Of a stretch of DNA of 64,000 bases, positions 33,244 to 43,890 are shown in pieces. How positions within the stretch are numbered: the first letter of the stretch is position 1; the number at the start of each line of letters is the position of its first letter. Under the pieces are notes generated by a model. It saw only the letters and a program-made list of their open reading frames with translations, did no database searches and was not told the DNA's origin. The DNA is from Puccinellia tenuiflora (Eukaryota > Streptophyta > Magnoliopsida > Poales > Poaceae), in the NCBI GenBank assembly GCA_012064385.1, contig QRDG01001891.1, forward strand, positions 39,843 to 103,842, given 5' to 3'. The translations under genes and the position numbers were made by a program.

Positions 33244-34047
33244 AGCATCTCCACCGGGGGGTCCTAAGGAGCTCCTAAAGCCCCTTTGGGGTGCCGGACA
33301 TAAAATCCGGCCACGCCGGGTGGTCCTAAAGGTCGGGTCGGGCCCAAATCGTGTCCGGCACCGCCAACCGGGCCTCTAACTTTGGGGGTCGCTTGGCGGT
33401 GCCCCGAGTACCTCAACAGACAGGCATGACCCGCTTATCATCCTCACACTGGTCACGTCGAGGTTGTGTTTAATGGCGGAGCAGCCTTCTCAGGCGGCGC
33501 TGCCAGGCCGACGCGGCGGAGACGTGTCGTCAGCATTAAACCAGCACATCGCCTTACCACCCACCCGTCGGTTCCCGCGTGTGCCACCATTTCCCGCCAC
33601 CCTTTCCTGCCGCTTCCCGCCTTGGTTTCCCGCTAAGACGGACGGCTACAAGAAGCCTCGCCGTTCTCACACACCGCCGTAGTCAACACAACCCACGCCT
33701 CTGTGGCATTCACCATCATGACGCACCAACAAGCGACGTCATGGGCCAGCGTCACCCAGGCCGCATGCCGTCGTTTCCCAGCGGAGAGAAAAAATCCTCC
33801 GCCGGCTAAAGACGATCACGACAAGGACCTAGAGTGGCCGGATGAGGGGGAGGATACGATGGAAGGGCCGAAGGAGGTGGAGGAGGATCCACTGAAAGAG
33901 CTAGTGCCGGAGCTGGAGCCGCTACAGCCGATCTGACCGGAGCAGCATGCGACATACTACTCCTTGGTCACGCGCGCAAGGAGAGTGGGCGTCGCCATTT
34001 TAGGGAATTCCTGATGGCCGCCAACGACACGGCGGAGGCGGGCGGCG
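33244..34047 (+). mobile_element. Truncated Harbinger-like element (second copy of the 51902-53440 family)
   Basis: Starts AGCATCTCCACCGG and runs, in inverted orientation, parallel to 53440-52590: the shared blocks are GGGGTGCCGGAC, a GGCGGAGAC..GTC..CATTAAACC..GCAC segment near 33520, TTTCCCGCCA..TTCCCGC near 33590, and an acidic coding stretch (33830-34047). An open frame at 33703-33936 (DLEWPDEGEDTME, EEDPLKELVPE) corresponds to the acidic reading of the full copy. Homology stops near 34047 without a terminal inverted repeat. Confidence 0.65.
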
Positions 34048-34479
34048 TGAAGCTGGTGAGTTCCACAACCAAGGCAAGGTCAGCAAGTCAACCGGAAAAC
34101 AGTACCAACACGTACGCTGCATCGTCCACCCGGCAGCTTAATTATTCTTCGATCTGTAAGCGAAGAAACCGCATCCCAGCAAAATGGGCAGTCCATTGGA
34201 GCTGAGAGTGGAGCTGATCATGTCCACGTCCATGTCATCAGCCCCAAACACCACCATGATGCCCGTCAACCGGGACACACACGCATCTCGCACGCCTGCT
34301 GCAACCCATGAATGTATCTCAGATCATATCAGATCGATCGGTTAAATCAATGAATCCATAGTACATACATAATTGTAGCAGGGTAGGTATGTACCTGCCA
34401 GGAATATCACTCTTCTCAACGATCACCTACATTAAATAAATTAAGCTGGATTGACAGGCCAACATTTGTCATTAACACG

Positions 34480-34482
<3 letters not shown>
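34048..34482. other. Short intergenic stretch
   Basis: No gene or repeat recognised. It leads into the TA microsatellite. Confidence 0.4.

Positions 34483-34516
<34 letters not shown>
34483..34516. repeat. (TA)n microsatellite at the left edge of TIR element A
   Basis: About 17 TA units directly preceding the terminal sequence ACTCAGCTATTCTAC. A second TA run (37488-37504) borders the other end of the element. Confidence 0.85.
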
Positions 34517-34517
<1 letters not shown>

Positions 34518-35707
34518 CTCAGCTATTCTACAACCCCTTGTAGAATAACTAATTCTACAAAACTTTTGAACTTCCCGCCTCACAATTGTGAACTCCGTTC
34601 CACCACATATGTGAACTTCCTGACGGAACACTCGGGTTCTCTATATTCGCGGATAGTCTTTCTAACGATGATTTTTGAATCGTTTATCGGAATTACGCAT
34701 ATGATATAGCATTGGAAAGCTATGGCAATTGCGCAACATTTTCTATTAAAATATTTCCGAAATTACACACAGTTTTAAAGGAATTTCAAATATAGTAAGC
34801 TCTTTTTCCGCGAACTTCTCCTTTTTAGTACCGTGTTTTGGACGTCATTTTCAAACCGCTACTCGGATTGATGCAAACGATGTACCGTTGAAAAGCTATG
34901 GATATTGCGCATCTTTGTCATCTCTGTCATTTTCCCGAAATTTCTAATATTTTAGGAGCAGTTTTAAAAATACATAGTACTATTTCTCGCTCTTTTATGT
35001 CGAGCAAACTGTTTTTTGGACATTATTTTCAAACCGCTTATCGAAACGTAACAAGTGATATGGCGTTGGAAAGGTATTCACTAGGCGAAACTTTTTTGTG
35101 AAGGATGGTTTTCCAAATTATGTACAGTTTTTGAATAATTTTAAAAATACATAAAACAGAGAAAAAAGCCCACACGGAACGTTTCGAAATTGGCACTATT
35201 GTGGTGATCAGCTGGGGTATAGCGCCATGGGAGAGTCAAATTAAGCTAATATCATTGCCAATTATACGTGATTGTGCTTGATTTGGGCAACTGTGATTTG
35301 TAAGAACGATTTCTATGCGTAAAATTTCCGCAAAAAAAACCCAGAGTATTTCGAACTGCTTTAATTGAAGCAACGAACTTCTTAGTAAATGTTAGTGAAC
35401 TTCCTGTCGCGAATTTCTTTGTCTCATACCGTGCAATGTTTTGGTCGTAGTTTTCAAGTTGTTTGTCGAAATAATGCAAACTATAACTATATACCATTGA
35501 AAAACTATGAAAATTTAGCATCTTTACCGTGTTGATCATTTTTTGAAATTCTGTATGGGTTAGGAGCAGTTTCAAATATGCATATTCCGTTTTCCGCAAA
35601 ATTTATGTTGTTGTGATTGTTTTCATTGTGGATTTCATTATTTTATACAACAAACTTCTCAAATTCTCCGAGTGAATTTCATTTTTTTTCTTTGTCTAGA
35701 ACTAGTT

Positions 35708-35818
35708 TTTCCGTCAACGAAGTAATGTTTAATAAACTTTCACGATCTGGAAAACTGAACTAGCCGACGAAGTAATGTTTAAAGAACTTTCACGATCCGG
35801 AAAACTGAACTAGCCGAC
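35708..35818. repeat. Tandem duplication of about 57 bp
   Basis: Two adjacent copies of a unit containing CGAAGTAATGTTTAA, CTTTCACGATC and GGAAAACTGAACTAGCCG, within TIR element A. Confidence 0.8.
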
Positions 35819-36067
35819 CAATGAAAATGAATTTCACAGGAAGTTCCCTATTTATTTTTTGCATAATTGGCGAACTTCGCAACGATAAAAAATGAACCTC
35901 ATGAGAGAGCAAACTGAACTTCTAAGCGCACCAAGTAAACTTTGTGCGGGTTTTTTCTTAAAATAATAATGAACTTCTATTGTGCTGGAAACGAACTCCG
36001 ACAAAAAAAGTGAATCTTTTGACGAGTTCAACATGAACTCCTGGAATTAAAAAAGAACTCTCTTTAG

Positions 36068-36150
36068 TAGCCTAAGTGAATTTCCATGTCGCACTAAGTG
36101 AACTCTTCATGTCACACTAAGTGAACTCTTCATGTCGCACTAAGAGAACT
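36068..36150. repeat. Short tandem repeats, about 28 bp
   Basis: Three head-to-tail units of CTAAGTGAACTCTTCATGTC followed by GCA/ACA, within TIR element A. Confidence 0.75.
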
Positions 36151-37414
36151 CCGACAAGTGTTCTTTATTTTTGGTTCATAAGTGGTGAACTTCGCGACAA
36201 TAAAAGATGAACCCTCTAAGAGAGTAAAATGAACTTCAAAGTGCGCCAAGTAAACTTCGTGCAATTATTTTTCTTGAAATAGTATTAATGAACTTAAATC
36301 TTGGTCAGAACGAGCTCCGACAAAAAGTGAACCTCCACCAACTAATTTAGGATGAACTTCCAAGCTTTTCTATATTTTTGTTCGGAGTGTACCTCTCGTA
36401 TCAGATGGGTCAAAACTACTGAACTTCATGTCGCACTAAGTGAACTTTCTGACAATCTATAATCTCTTTTTGCATCCGCTTAATCTCTTGGTGGAGCAAA
36501 ATCATTACACCTCACTAAGCATCCTAGAGGAATAAAACAACCAAAAAGGAAAAAACATAGAAATTAAATTTTGAACTGCAGTTCAGCAGAAGCACCGTAC
36601 CAGTTCGTCCCCAAGAAAAATGTAAGAAAACATAAGTCTCTAGGCGTATGTGGACCACGGACGCCCGCACGGCAGACTTCCTTGTCGCGCGATGTGGACC
36701 GGCACCTGGCGGTGAGCTCGCTTGGGCAGGAAAGGGAGAGTAGTGGTGATGAAGAGCTCCGCGGGTCGCTGGGAGGCGGAGAAGAGATGCAGCGCGCGTA
36801 CGCGGAGCAGAGGTCCTAAGGTTGCTGGCAGCGATGAACTGCCGTCGCACGCGTAGTGGGCTCCCATGCGGTGGTTCCCCGAACTCCCCCGTCGAGTCCC
36901 CAGGCGTGAGCGGCACGCGCCGGTGAGCCGAAGTAGGGGAGCTGCGTGCCGGAGAGGCAGGAGTCGGGGAGCGGCGCGGGCGGTGGAGGGGTGAGATCCT
37001 GCGGGCGACATAGATGGGAGTGCCTCACACCAGGAGGTGGCCGGCGGTTCACGCCGTCGTGCGGGAGGCGGAGGGGCCTCGCCCGGATGGGATTTTGCCG
37101 GTCTGGAGGCTGGGGGCCCTTGCCGGGGCTGGAGGATGATGGGCGACTCCGGTCTAGAGGCGGAGGTACCTCGTAGGAAGAAGTTAGCAGAGGTCGGCAT
37201 GCGGGACGGCTTCCTCGTCAGGAGGCAGGCGGGGACGGATTCCCCACTGGGGAATCTTACTCGCCTGGGCGGCGCGGGCGTAGGTCAAGGGCCCTGCCAG
37301 GGCGGTGCGCCGTGGTGGCTGACGCCGGTGGTGAGGGGCAGGGTGCCCCGATGGGGTTGCAGGCGATTTGGATAAGGGGAGTAGGTGGTTCGGGTGGGTG
37401 CGGCCGTGCGAGGT

Positions 37415-37570
37415 AAGAAGGTGATTAGGAGGGGTTGTAGAATAGCTATTCTACAACTCTTAAGAGGGGTTGTAGAATAGTCCTGTCCTATATATATATA
37501 TATAGCAGGACTATTCTCGAACCCCCCTTAAGAGATTCTGGAATAACTATTCTTGAACTCCTCCTAATCA
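37415..37570. repeat. Large imperfect palindrome joining TIR elements A and B
   Basis: The left arm GTGATTAGGAGGGGTTGTAG ... AATAGTCCTG and the right arm CAGGACTATTC ... CTCCTCCTAATCA pair across a TA-repeat centre (37488-37504). The left arm is the end of element A; the right arm is the start of a second copy (B) in inverted orientation, cut at 37570 by CACTA-2. Confidence 0.75.
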
Positions 37571-37800
37571 CACTAGTGGAAAATACCCCTATTGTCCCGG
37601 TTGGTTTGGGCCATTGGTCCCGGTTCCCCAACCGGGACTAGCAAATCGGGACGAATGCTAGTCCCGGTTGGGACACCAACCGGGACGAATGGGAGGGGGG
37701 GGGCACGTTGCCCGGCCACAGGCAGCAGGGGCGGAGGGCTTTGGTCCCGGGGCTTTCGTCCTGGTTCGTATTACGAACCGGGACGAAAGACCCGTCAGAT
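37571..37800. repeat. CACTA-2 left subterminal repeats
   Basis: Alternating GTCCCGGTT and AACCGGGAC units starting right after the CACTAGTG terminus. Confidence 0.85.
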
Positions 37801-38159
37801 TTTTTCACTTTTTTCAGAAATTTCAGAAAATTGTTTAAATTTGTAAAATCAATAATGCTTATTCTGTAATTCATAAAAATATGAATAAAATACCAAAATG
37901 TTCAGAAAAATAAGACCTATTTGATTATGTCAAATGCATGCATGTTTAAAAAACTTAAATTAAATATTTTTTAGAACTACAAAAATGCCACTACTAGTGA
38001 AATATGGTGAACCACTATTACACATATCGTCACGAATATATTACACACATCTCATTCGTCGTGCTTGGTCGAACATATTACAAACGGTACATGTAGTACA
38101 CACGAGTTTCATTCTTATATATATACATCTCTTTTACACTCACTATTTAATTTCAACCT

Positions 38160-39480
38160 AGCTTATAGTAGTATTCTCCTTTCGGATCTAGGACCTCTGC
38201 ATCTAAGAATCCGGCAAATTCCTCTTGAATTGCTCGTACGCGATCCTGTGTTAGAAGGCCTTCTCGCAACTATTCGATCTAATTAAAAAAGGGTCAATAT
38301 ATATGAATGAAAGTAATTGGCAATAAACTAAAATTATGAATATTGCATACGCACTTCAAGTTGTTTTAAGATTCTGCCCTTCTCACAGCACGTCTGACGA
38401 ATGAACTCGCAGACGTAGTATCCACATAAATGATTCCCACTTCCCTGGCTCAAGCACTTTACGGGAACAGAGTTCAATCAAAATAATAATCAAGAATGGT
38501 AATGGTATTGAACTAGAATCAAAGAGATACGCGGATCTAGGTAGTAATACTTACATTTATTGGTTCAAATATAAGCTCCTTCGCCCAATCACCCCTAGCC
38601 CTGGTGATGAATCGTTTCCAAGCTCTGCCCGGCAAAGAAAATGAATAAAGGAGTTATATATTAATTACTTGCTATCAGCAAATGAACGGAAAGTTGCCGA
38701 TATAGTGCCATAATATGATTGAAATTACCTCTGGAGGCATTCCTGCATGTCCGCCCATTCCTTAAGGGGTTTATGTAATGAGTCCATGACAAGTACTACT
38801 CCTTTGTCAGGCATAATGATTAGCAGAATAAAGTGGAAGCTGCGCACGCATAAGTCATCAATTATACACTTAACATCGAAAAATTAAGCGAAATAGAATG
38901 TGTAGTAACACTTACTTGAAGTTGTAAGGAAATAGTATTTCCCTTTTGGTTTCGTTAAACCGTAACGTATTTACCAAGTTATTCTCTGTATCGTCGGAAA
39001 AATCATGGAGGCTGACTTCATGAATGTAATCTGGGTCAACGAACCCAATGTCATAGATTTGTCCTCTTTTGCATTGGAGAATCTTCATTCTGCATAATTA
39101 ATATAGTGATGAGTAAGATTCTAAATGCAATGAATGAGGTGAGCTAGCTAGAGACTTAGTTATAGAAATAATACTTACAGACAATAGGCACTGATGATAG
39201 CTTTGTCAAGGGCCTCTTGTTGGTATAACTGAAATAATTCAGAAAATTCAATCATTACCACGTCAGCTCCATGCCCGTAATCCTCGTTCTTATATCCCAC
39301 GTAGATCCAATTTCCCCATTTTCGTCTCTGCCGTGTGGTTCCATAGTTTCTGGAAAATACGAAAGTTATTTTCGGAGCCGTCTCTGCCGTGTAGTTCAGA
39401 AAACTTGTAGGAATAGAACGGTACTAGAAGGAAAGGCGCGCGTTGCTGGGCTCGTTGTTTCTAAGCGTCGTCATGGTGAT
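38160..39480 (-). pseudogene. Ulp1-like protease remnant of CACTA-2
   Basis: Minus-strand exons resemble the C-terminal half of the CACTA-1 gene at 15283-16360. The catalytic His lies in SFHFILLIIMP (about 38836), Asp in VMDSLHKPLKE (about 38785), and Gln and Cys in LSQGSGNHLCGYYVCEFIRQ (about 38400-38460). The C terminus reads AIQEEFAGFLDAEVLD before a stop near 38160. The TNP1-like N-terminal half seen in CACTA-1 is not found. Introns separate the segments, with acceptor and donor positions like those of CACTA-1. Because the N-terminal exons are missing I class it as a remnant, although the protease motifs look intact. Confidence 0.68.
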
Positions 39481-41025
39481 ATATATGACAAATAATTCAG
39501 CATTTCATCTTGTCTGAAACGGAACAAATTTGAATTATAGTAATAATATGACACATTTCGATATCATTGTACTTCACATGAACATCACTTGAGCAAAATT
39601 GTACATAGCTCCAATTACACGGTGCACCGATTTAAAACATCAGAGTATACAATTTTATCAATTCATACAAATAATTCTATGAATTCCATCAATTCATACA
39701 GAACTGTATCAATTCCAATTCTATCGTAAATAAATAAATAAATAAATAACTGTACCAAATCCAATTTTATCATACAAATAAATATGAAGCCTAAAATTAT
39801 TGGATTTTGGATAAATATTTATTTATACAAATATGAAGCCTAAAATCATAACTAAATATGAAGCCTAAGCATAGGGAACGTGGTTTTACATCTGAAGCCT
39901 CATATGTCAAAGCCATTAGTCAGCAAAAAGAGTGCCTACAAGAACGAAGTAGAAATAAATGCATTGTTCTTGCATTTACCCTTGGTTCTGTAGACAGTCT
40001 TCTTGCAAGCATAATGGACTATTCTAATCATCGGCTTGCATTAAGAATAGCCAAGAAGACAACATTATTTCTTTCGGCTCATAAATTTTTTCTAATAACA
40101 TTTCTAATAAATTTCTAACACTAAATTTCCTAACACTAAATTTCTAACACTAAATTTCCTACCACTAAATTTCCTACACTACAAAAACAACACAAAAATG
40201 TACCTAAACTACACACCTAATTTATACTCTACCACCTTAGCAAAATTTCTACTAACACTTGGTCGACTAAGCAAAATCAACTAAGCAAAATCTACTAAGA
40301 AAAATCAACTAAGCAAAATTTCAACTAAGCAAAATATACACACCTAATTTCTACTCTACACACCACCTTAGAAAAATTTCTACTAACTAAAACTAACTAA
40401 CTAAATTACTAACCCTAAAAGCAGCAGCAAATTCAACAATTTAAATTACTAACTAATTTAAATTAACTTTGCTAAATTTGCTACATTTTCAAACTTTGTT
40501 AAAAAAATTAACTTTGCTAAATTTGCTACATTTTCAAATTTTCTAAAATAACAACCTAAATTTTCTAAAACTAACTAACTAAATCTAAAACTAACTAACT
40601 AAAATTACTAATGCACTAACTAACAAAAATTACTAACTAATAATTTAAATTACTAACCGGCCGACGGTGGAGGCCGGCGCGGGCGCGGTGGAGGGGACGG
40701 CGTGGGACGGTGGAGGCCGGCGCGGGCGCGGTGGAGGCCGGACGGCCCGCCGGAGGGGACGGCGTGGGCGCGGTGGAGGCGGAGGGCGGCGCGGGCGCGG
40801 TGGAGGCCGGACGGCGCGGGCGCGGTGGAGGCCGGAGGGGAACGGCGCGCGGGCGCGTGGAGGAGCGCGGAGAGGGCGGCACCGGAGGAGCGGACGGCGA
40901 GCGGCGGCGCGGCGGACGGAAAAATTCGGCAGCCTGACGGCAGGAGATTGAATTTCCGCGCGCTAGTCCTTAGCGAAAATGAGGAATTGGGGGAAGAAGA
41001 AGAGGCAGAGCAGTTTTAAAGGAGG
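39481..41025. other. CACTA-2 low-complexity interior
   Basis: AT-rich sequence, with repeats of CTAAATTTCCTA and CTAACTAACTAAA at 40080-40640, then a GC-rich minisatellite (40660-40905) built of GGCGCGGGCGCGGTGGAGGC. Open frames across the GC part are composition artefacts. Confidence 0.6.
40660..40905. repeat. GC-rich minisatellite in CACTA-2
   Basis: About five to six tandem copies of a unit close to GGTGGAGGCCGGCGCGGGCG with small variations. Confidence 0.8.
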
Positions 41026-41029
41026 CAGA

Positions 41030-41190
41030 CCTTTCGTCCCGGTTGGTGGCACCAACCGGGACCAAAGGGTCTTTAGGTCCGGTTGGTGGTACCAACCGGA
41101 CCTAAAGGTCATTTTCGGCGGCACCGAAAAGGCGCGCGCCAAAATACCCTTTGGTCCCGGTTCGTGGCATGAACCGGGACCAATGCCCTG
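41030..41190. repeat. Internal cluster of CACTA subterminal repeats
   Basis: TTTCGTCCCGGTTGGTGGCA / CCAACCGGGACCAAAGGG inverted pairs repeated three times. Normally such clusters sit at element ends; this one lies 3.5 kb inside CACTA-2, which suggests that an end of another CACTA was incorporated. Confidence 0.75.
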
Positions 41191-41786
41191 AAAATTTTAA
41201 GTTCTTAATGTTGTTCCCGCCTTTTTTTCTTATTAAGGTGTTTGAATATGAATTTCATATGGTTTTGAATTTGAAAAGACTTTCAACATGAAAAGTGTTT
41301 AAATTTGAATAAATAATTTTTGGAATTTGAACTTAATTAAGTCATTAATTAAATTTATAAATTCAATATCTTTTCATCTGTTTATCAGAAAAATGCAATT
41401 AAAATATCAAATTGATGATAAAAATGTAATCTATCTATTTATGGAAAATTCATTTTTTTAGATTATAGGGGAATTCATTTAATTACAAAATTTGGAATTC
41501 GAACTCCATTAAGTCATTAATTAAACTTATAAATTAAATATTTTTTCATCTGTTTATCAGAAAAATGCCATTAAAATATCAAATTGTTGATAAAAATGTA
41601 ATCTATCTATTTATATAATTTATATATATTCATTTAATTTATATCTATTGAATTAATTCATATCTATTTTTGCCATATTATTGAATCTCACTAAACTTTC
41701 AACATGAAAAGTGTTTAAATTTGAGCTCCAACGGTGCATTTGATACGGTACAGAATGACAACAGTGGATCAGTTGTCCTAACAATC
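41191..41786. other. CACTA-2 AT-rich interior with two related blocks
   Basis: A block around 41330-41430 (GAACTTAATTAAGTCATTAA .. TTTTCATCTGTTTATCAG) is repeated around 41490-41610. Otherwise featureless. Confidence 0.6.
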
Positions 41787-42056
41787 TTAGTCATACTCCT
41801 GCCTAGGCCAATAATACTCGTACTCGTAGTCGCCGTCATCGTCGTCGTCGTTGTCATCGTACTCATACGGCGCTCGTGGCTCGAACCTCGACGGGTGAGC
41901 ACCCCCGAACTGCATGTTAGGGTAGCGCAGGCGGGGGTTATCGCCAGCCATGATGTAGTTTATAACGCCCTGGAGAGTCCGGCCAGCCCACCACAGCTGA
42001 CGGCCGGCCTCGTTGAAGTCCTCCGCCTGACGGTAGGTTAGTACGGTGGAAGCCAT
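41787..42056 (-). CDS. CACTA-2 accessory ORF, 89 residues, unknown function
   Basis: Starts at ATG 42054-42056 (MASTVLTYRQAEDFNEAGRQ), continues QLWWAGRTLQGVINYIMAGD, and ends in a Tyr/Asp-rich tail (YEYDDNDDDDDGDYEYEYYW). The upstream region (42057 to about 42290) has TATATATAG and is duplicated upstream of the other accessory ORF, which supports transcription from a real promoter. No family recognised. Confidence 0.5.
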   Translation of the reverse strand: MASTVLTYRQAEDFNEAGRQLWWAGRTLQGVINYIMAGDNPRLRYPNMQFGGAHPSRFEPRAPYEYDDNDDDDDGDYEYEYYWPRQEYD

Positions 42057-42290
42057 GGAAGAGTGATGAGGTTGCAGATATGAGTTTAGTTGTGATATAT
42101 ATAGTGAGAAATTGCGGGAAAAACGAAGACGGGAAGCGGTGGAAGAAGCACACGGATCGTGTGTTTCCTTCGAGCGCTTGTGAGCCATTGGATCAGAGTT
42201 GTGTTTCTTTCGAGTGCTTGTGAGATGTTGGATCGTGTGCACACGGATCGTGTGTTTCTTTCAAGCGCTTGTGAGCTGTTGGATCAGGGC
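42057..42290 (-). promoter_or_regulatory. Promoter cassette copy 1 in CACTA-2
   Basis: The minus-strand upstream region of the 89-residue ORF includes a TATATATA element (about 42096-42103) and GATCCGTGTGCTTCTTCCAC. Its sequence recurs at 43606-43890 upstream of the 128-residue ORF. Short units AGCGCTTGTGAGC(T/C)GTTGGATC are repeated within it. Confidence 0.6.
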
Positions 42291-42420
42291 CTTTAGTACC
42301 GGTTCGTGTTACCAACCGGGACTAAAGAAGCACACGGATCGTGTGTTTCTTTCAAGTGCTTGTGAGCCGTTGGATCAGGGGTGTGTTTCTTTTGAGGGCT
42401 TGTGAGTTGTTGGATCTGCA

Positions 42421-43168
42421 CTCCCACCTCATCCACAGTTACACCTTCTAATCGCCTATAAATAGCGACGTCCCTGCAGTGAACGGCACACAACGAGCGT
42501 CTACCTTTGCCACCGAACCCAATGGTTGGATTTAGCCTACCTGCTGGCATGTTCCCTGGCATTATTGTGTTTGTCCTTGTTCGCCGGCCAGCCATTGGAG
42601 CCACCTCCTATAGGTCGGTGAATAAGGACAACACAACGACGTTGTTGGAAACACAAGCCCTCAGGTAGGTTGAATCCAACCACTGGATTAGGGTGACACA
42701 AGCCCCTCGGTCGGATCCAAGCAACTACAAGGCTCTCTCATGATCTACAACATTCCCAACACTTTTTGGGACGGTCGTTAGATCATCAGAGAAGTCTTGC
42801 GGCTGCTTGGATCGAAGGTCGATTTGCTGCTCACGACGACGCGAGACGGATGCGCAAGCTTCCGGATGGGCAAAACCAGTGTTGGATCAGCCACATGACC
42901 CTATATGCAAATCATTCGGATTCCCGTCATACAGCCCAACGGTGCATTTGATATGCAGGCACTCACGAGCCACCGTTGGGCTGTATGACGGGGAAACCGT
43001 GTGCATTTGATAAAAGGTTTAATACATTAATTATTACACATCACCAACAACATCCCTATCTAGTGTTCACTTGTTTCTTCGTGTGTGTCCCTTTCTTCTG
43101 ATTGCGTCGTAGCCATGGACAATCTTCATCAGGTAAGAGAACTGCAATGGCGATCACAGAATCTGAAA
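42421..43168. other. CACTA-2 spacer with a perfect hairpin
   Basis: Contains a plus-strand TATAAATA (about 42457-42464), a 48-codon ORF at 42521-42667 (MVGFSLPAGMFPGIIVF) of uncertain meaning, and a perfect 22-bp inverted repeat (42923-42944 with 42971-42992). Nothing else is recognised. Confidence 0.45.
42923..42992. repeat. Perfect 22-bp inverted repeat with 26-nt loop
   Basis: CCCGTCATACAGCCCAACGG plus TG (42923-42944) is exactly complementary to 42971-42992. It would fold as a stable stem-loop in RNA or single-stranded DNA. Confidence 0.9.
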
Positions 43169-43552
43169 CTAACTTCGACCAGTTCCTGAGCCGCGGGGTG
43201 CTGAGCCGCCGGCACTGCGCATCCAAAGAGAAGGAACCATCACAGGGTCATATCTCACGTGAGAAGGAACCCTCTGAAGAAACGACCACCTACTATCATA
43301 CTGCCTATCCAATAGATACATGTAGAGACGGACGTGCTCATCCTCCTCCCTGATATGGCGACGTACCTCCTCCTCAGGGGCCGGCTCCCTATGCACCGAG
43401 CGTGGCCCACGTGACGGCCACCACAGAAGATCCGAGTCAACGACGTCACCTGGATTCCTCACCAAGCTGCGTGTCCCGGAAGGTAGCACCTCCCAGTGCC
43501 AGCCCGGTGGAGCCCAGTCCCGCACATCGCCCCTCTGGTCCAACATGGACAT
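43169..43552 (-). CDS. CACTA-2 accessory ORF, about 127 residues, homologue of 19049-19420
   Basis: I take ATG 43550-43552 (MSMLDQRGDVRDWAPPGWHW) as the start; the longer frame to 43576 begins with TTG. Shared with the CACTA-1 copy: DWAPPGWHWEVL, SGTRSLVRNPGDVV, SRGPRSV, REPAPEEEVRRHIREEDEHV, SFLQRVP and the ending GSGTGRS. Conservation of length and frame in two elements argues for a real protein. It lies downstream of the transposase in the element's orientation, behind a promoter cassette shared with the 89-residue ORF. Function unknown. Confidence 0.62.
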   Translation of the reverse strand: MSMLDQRGDVRDWAPPGWHWEVLPSGTRSLVRNPGDVVDSDLLWWPSRGPRSVHREPAPEEEVRRHIREEDEHVRLYMYLLDRQYDSRWSFLQRVPSHVRYDPVMVPSLWMRSAGGSAPRGSGTGRS

Positions 43553-43605
43553 CGTCCCCGAGAACACCTTAGTCAAAAACGCCTAAGTCAAAATTTTGTT
43601 ACAAT

Positions 43606-43890
43606 GGAAGAGTGATGAGGTTGCAGATGTGAGTTTAGATGTGATATGGCAATGGCGGCCAAGCCTACATATATATAGTGAGAAATTGCGTGAAGATGAA
43701 GGCGGGAAGCGGTGGAAGAAGCACACGGATCGTGTGTTTCCTTCGAGCGCTTGTGAGCTGTTGGATCAGAGTTGTGTTTCTTTCGAGCCCTTGTGAGCTG
43801 TTGGATCGTGTGCACACGGATCGTGTGTTTCCTGCGAGCGGTTGTGAGCCGTTGGATCAGAGTGTGCTTCTTTCGAGCCCTTGTGAGCTG
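43606..43890 (-). promoter_or_regulatory. Promoter cassette copy 2 in CACTA-2
   Basis: Parallels 42057-42290: the shared GGAAGAGTGATGAGGTTGCA, TATATATAGTGAGAAATTGC and GAAGCACACGGATCGTGTG blocks appear in the same order. Just before the ORF the two copies diverge. Confidence 0.6.

Larger units (their letters stand above)
34517..37487. mobile_element. TIR element A, GAACTT-rich, inserted in TA repeats
   Basis: Left end ACTCAGCTATTCTACAACCC; right end, read on the minus strand, GGACTATTCTACAACCCCTC. The ends are imperfect terminal inverted repeats of about 25 bp or more, both bordered by (TA)n. The interior is AT-rich with many GAACTTC/GAAGTTC words and several local duplications (35708-35818, 36068-36170). 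The right part (36600-37400) is GC-rich, like a captured gene fragment, but I see no conserved domain. Class is uncertain: the TA-repeat target and long interior could fit a Mutator-like or another TIR family. No transposase is recognised. Confidence 0.55.

Noticed and set aside
36571..37375. Several overlapping open frames on both strands in the GC-rich right part of TIR element A
   Set aside because: No frame carries a recognisable motif and several stay open at once; composition explains them. A captured gene fragment is possible but cannot be shown.
40637..41019. Gly/Arg-rich and Pro/Ala-rich open frames at 40637-41019
   Set aside because: Translation of a GC minisatellite inside CACTA-2, not a gene.
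43169..43576. Longer version of the accessory ORF beginning at 43576
   Set aside because: That start is TTG; the ATG at 43550-43552 is preferred and matches the CACTA-1 homologue.
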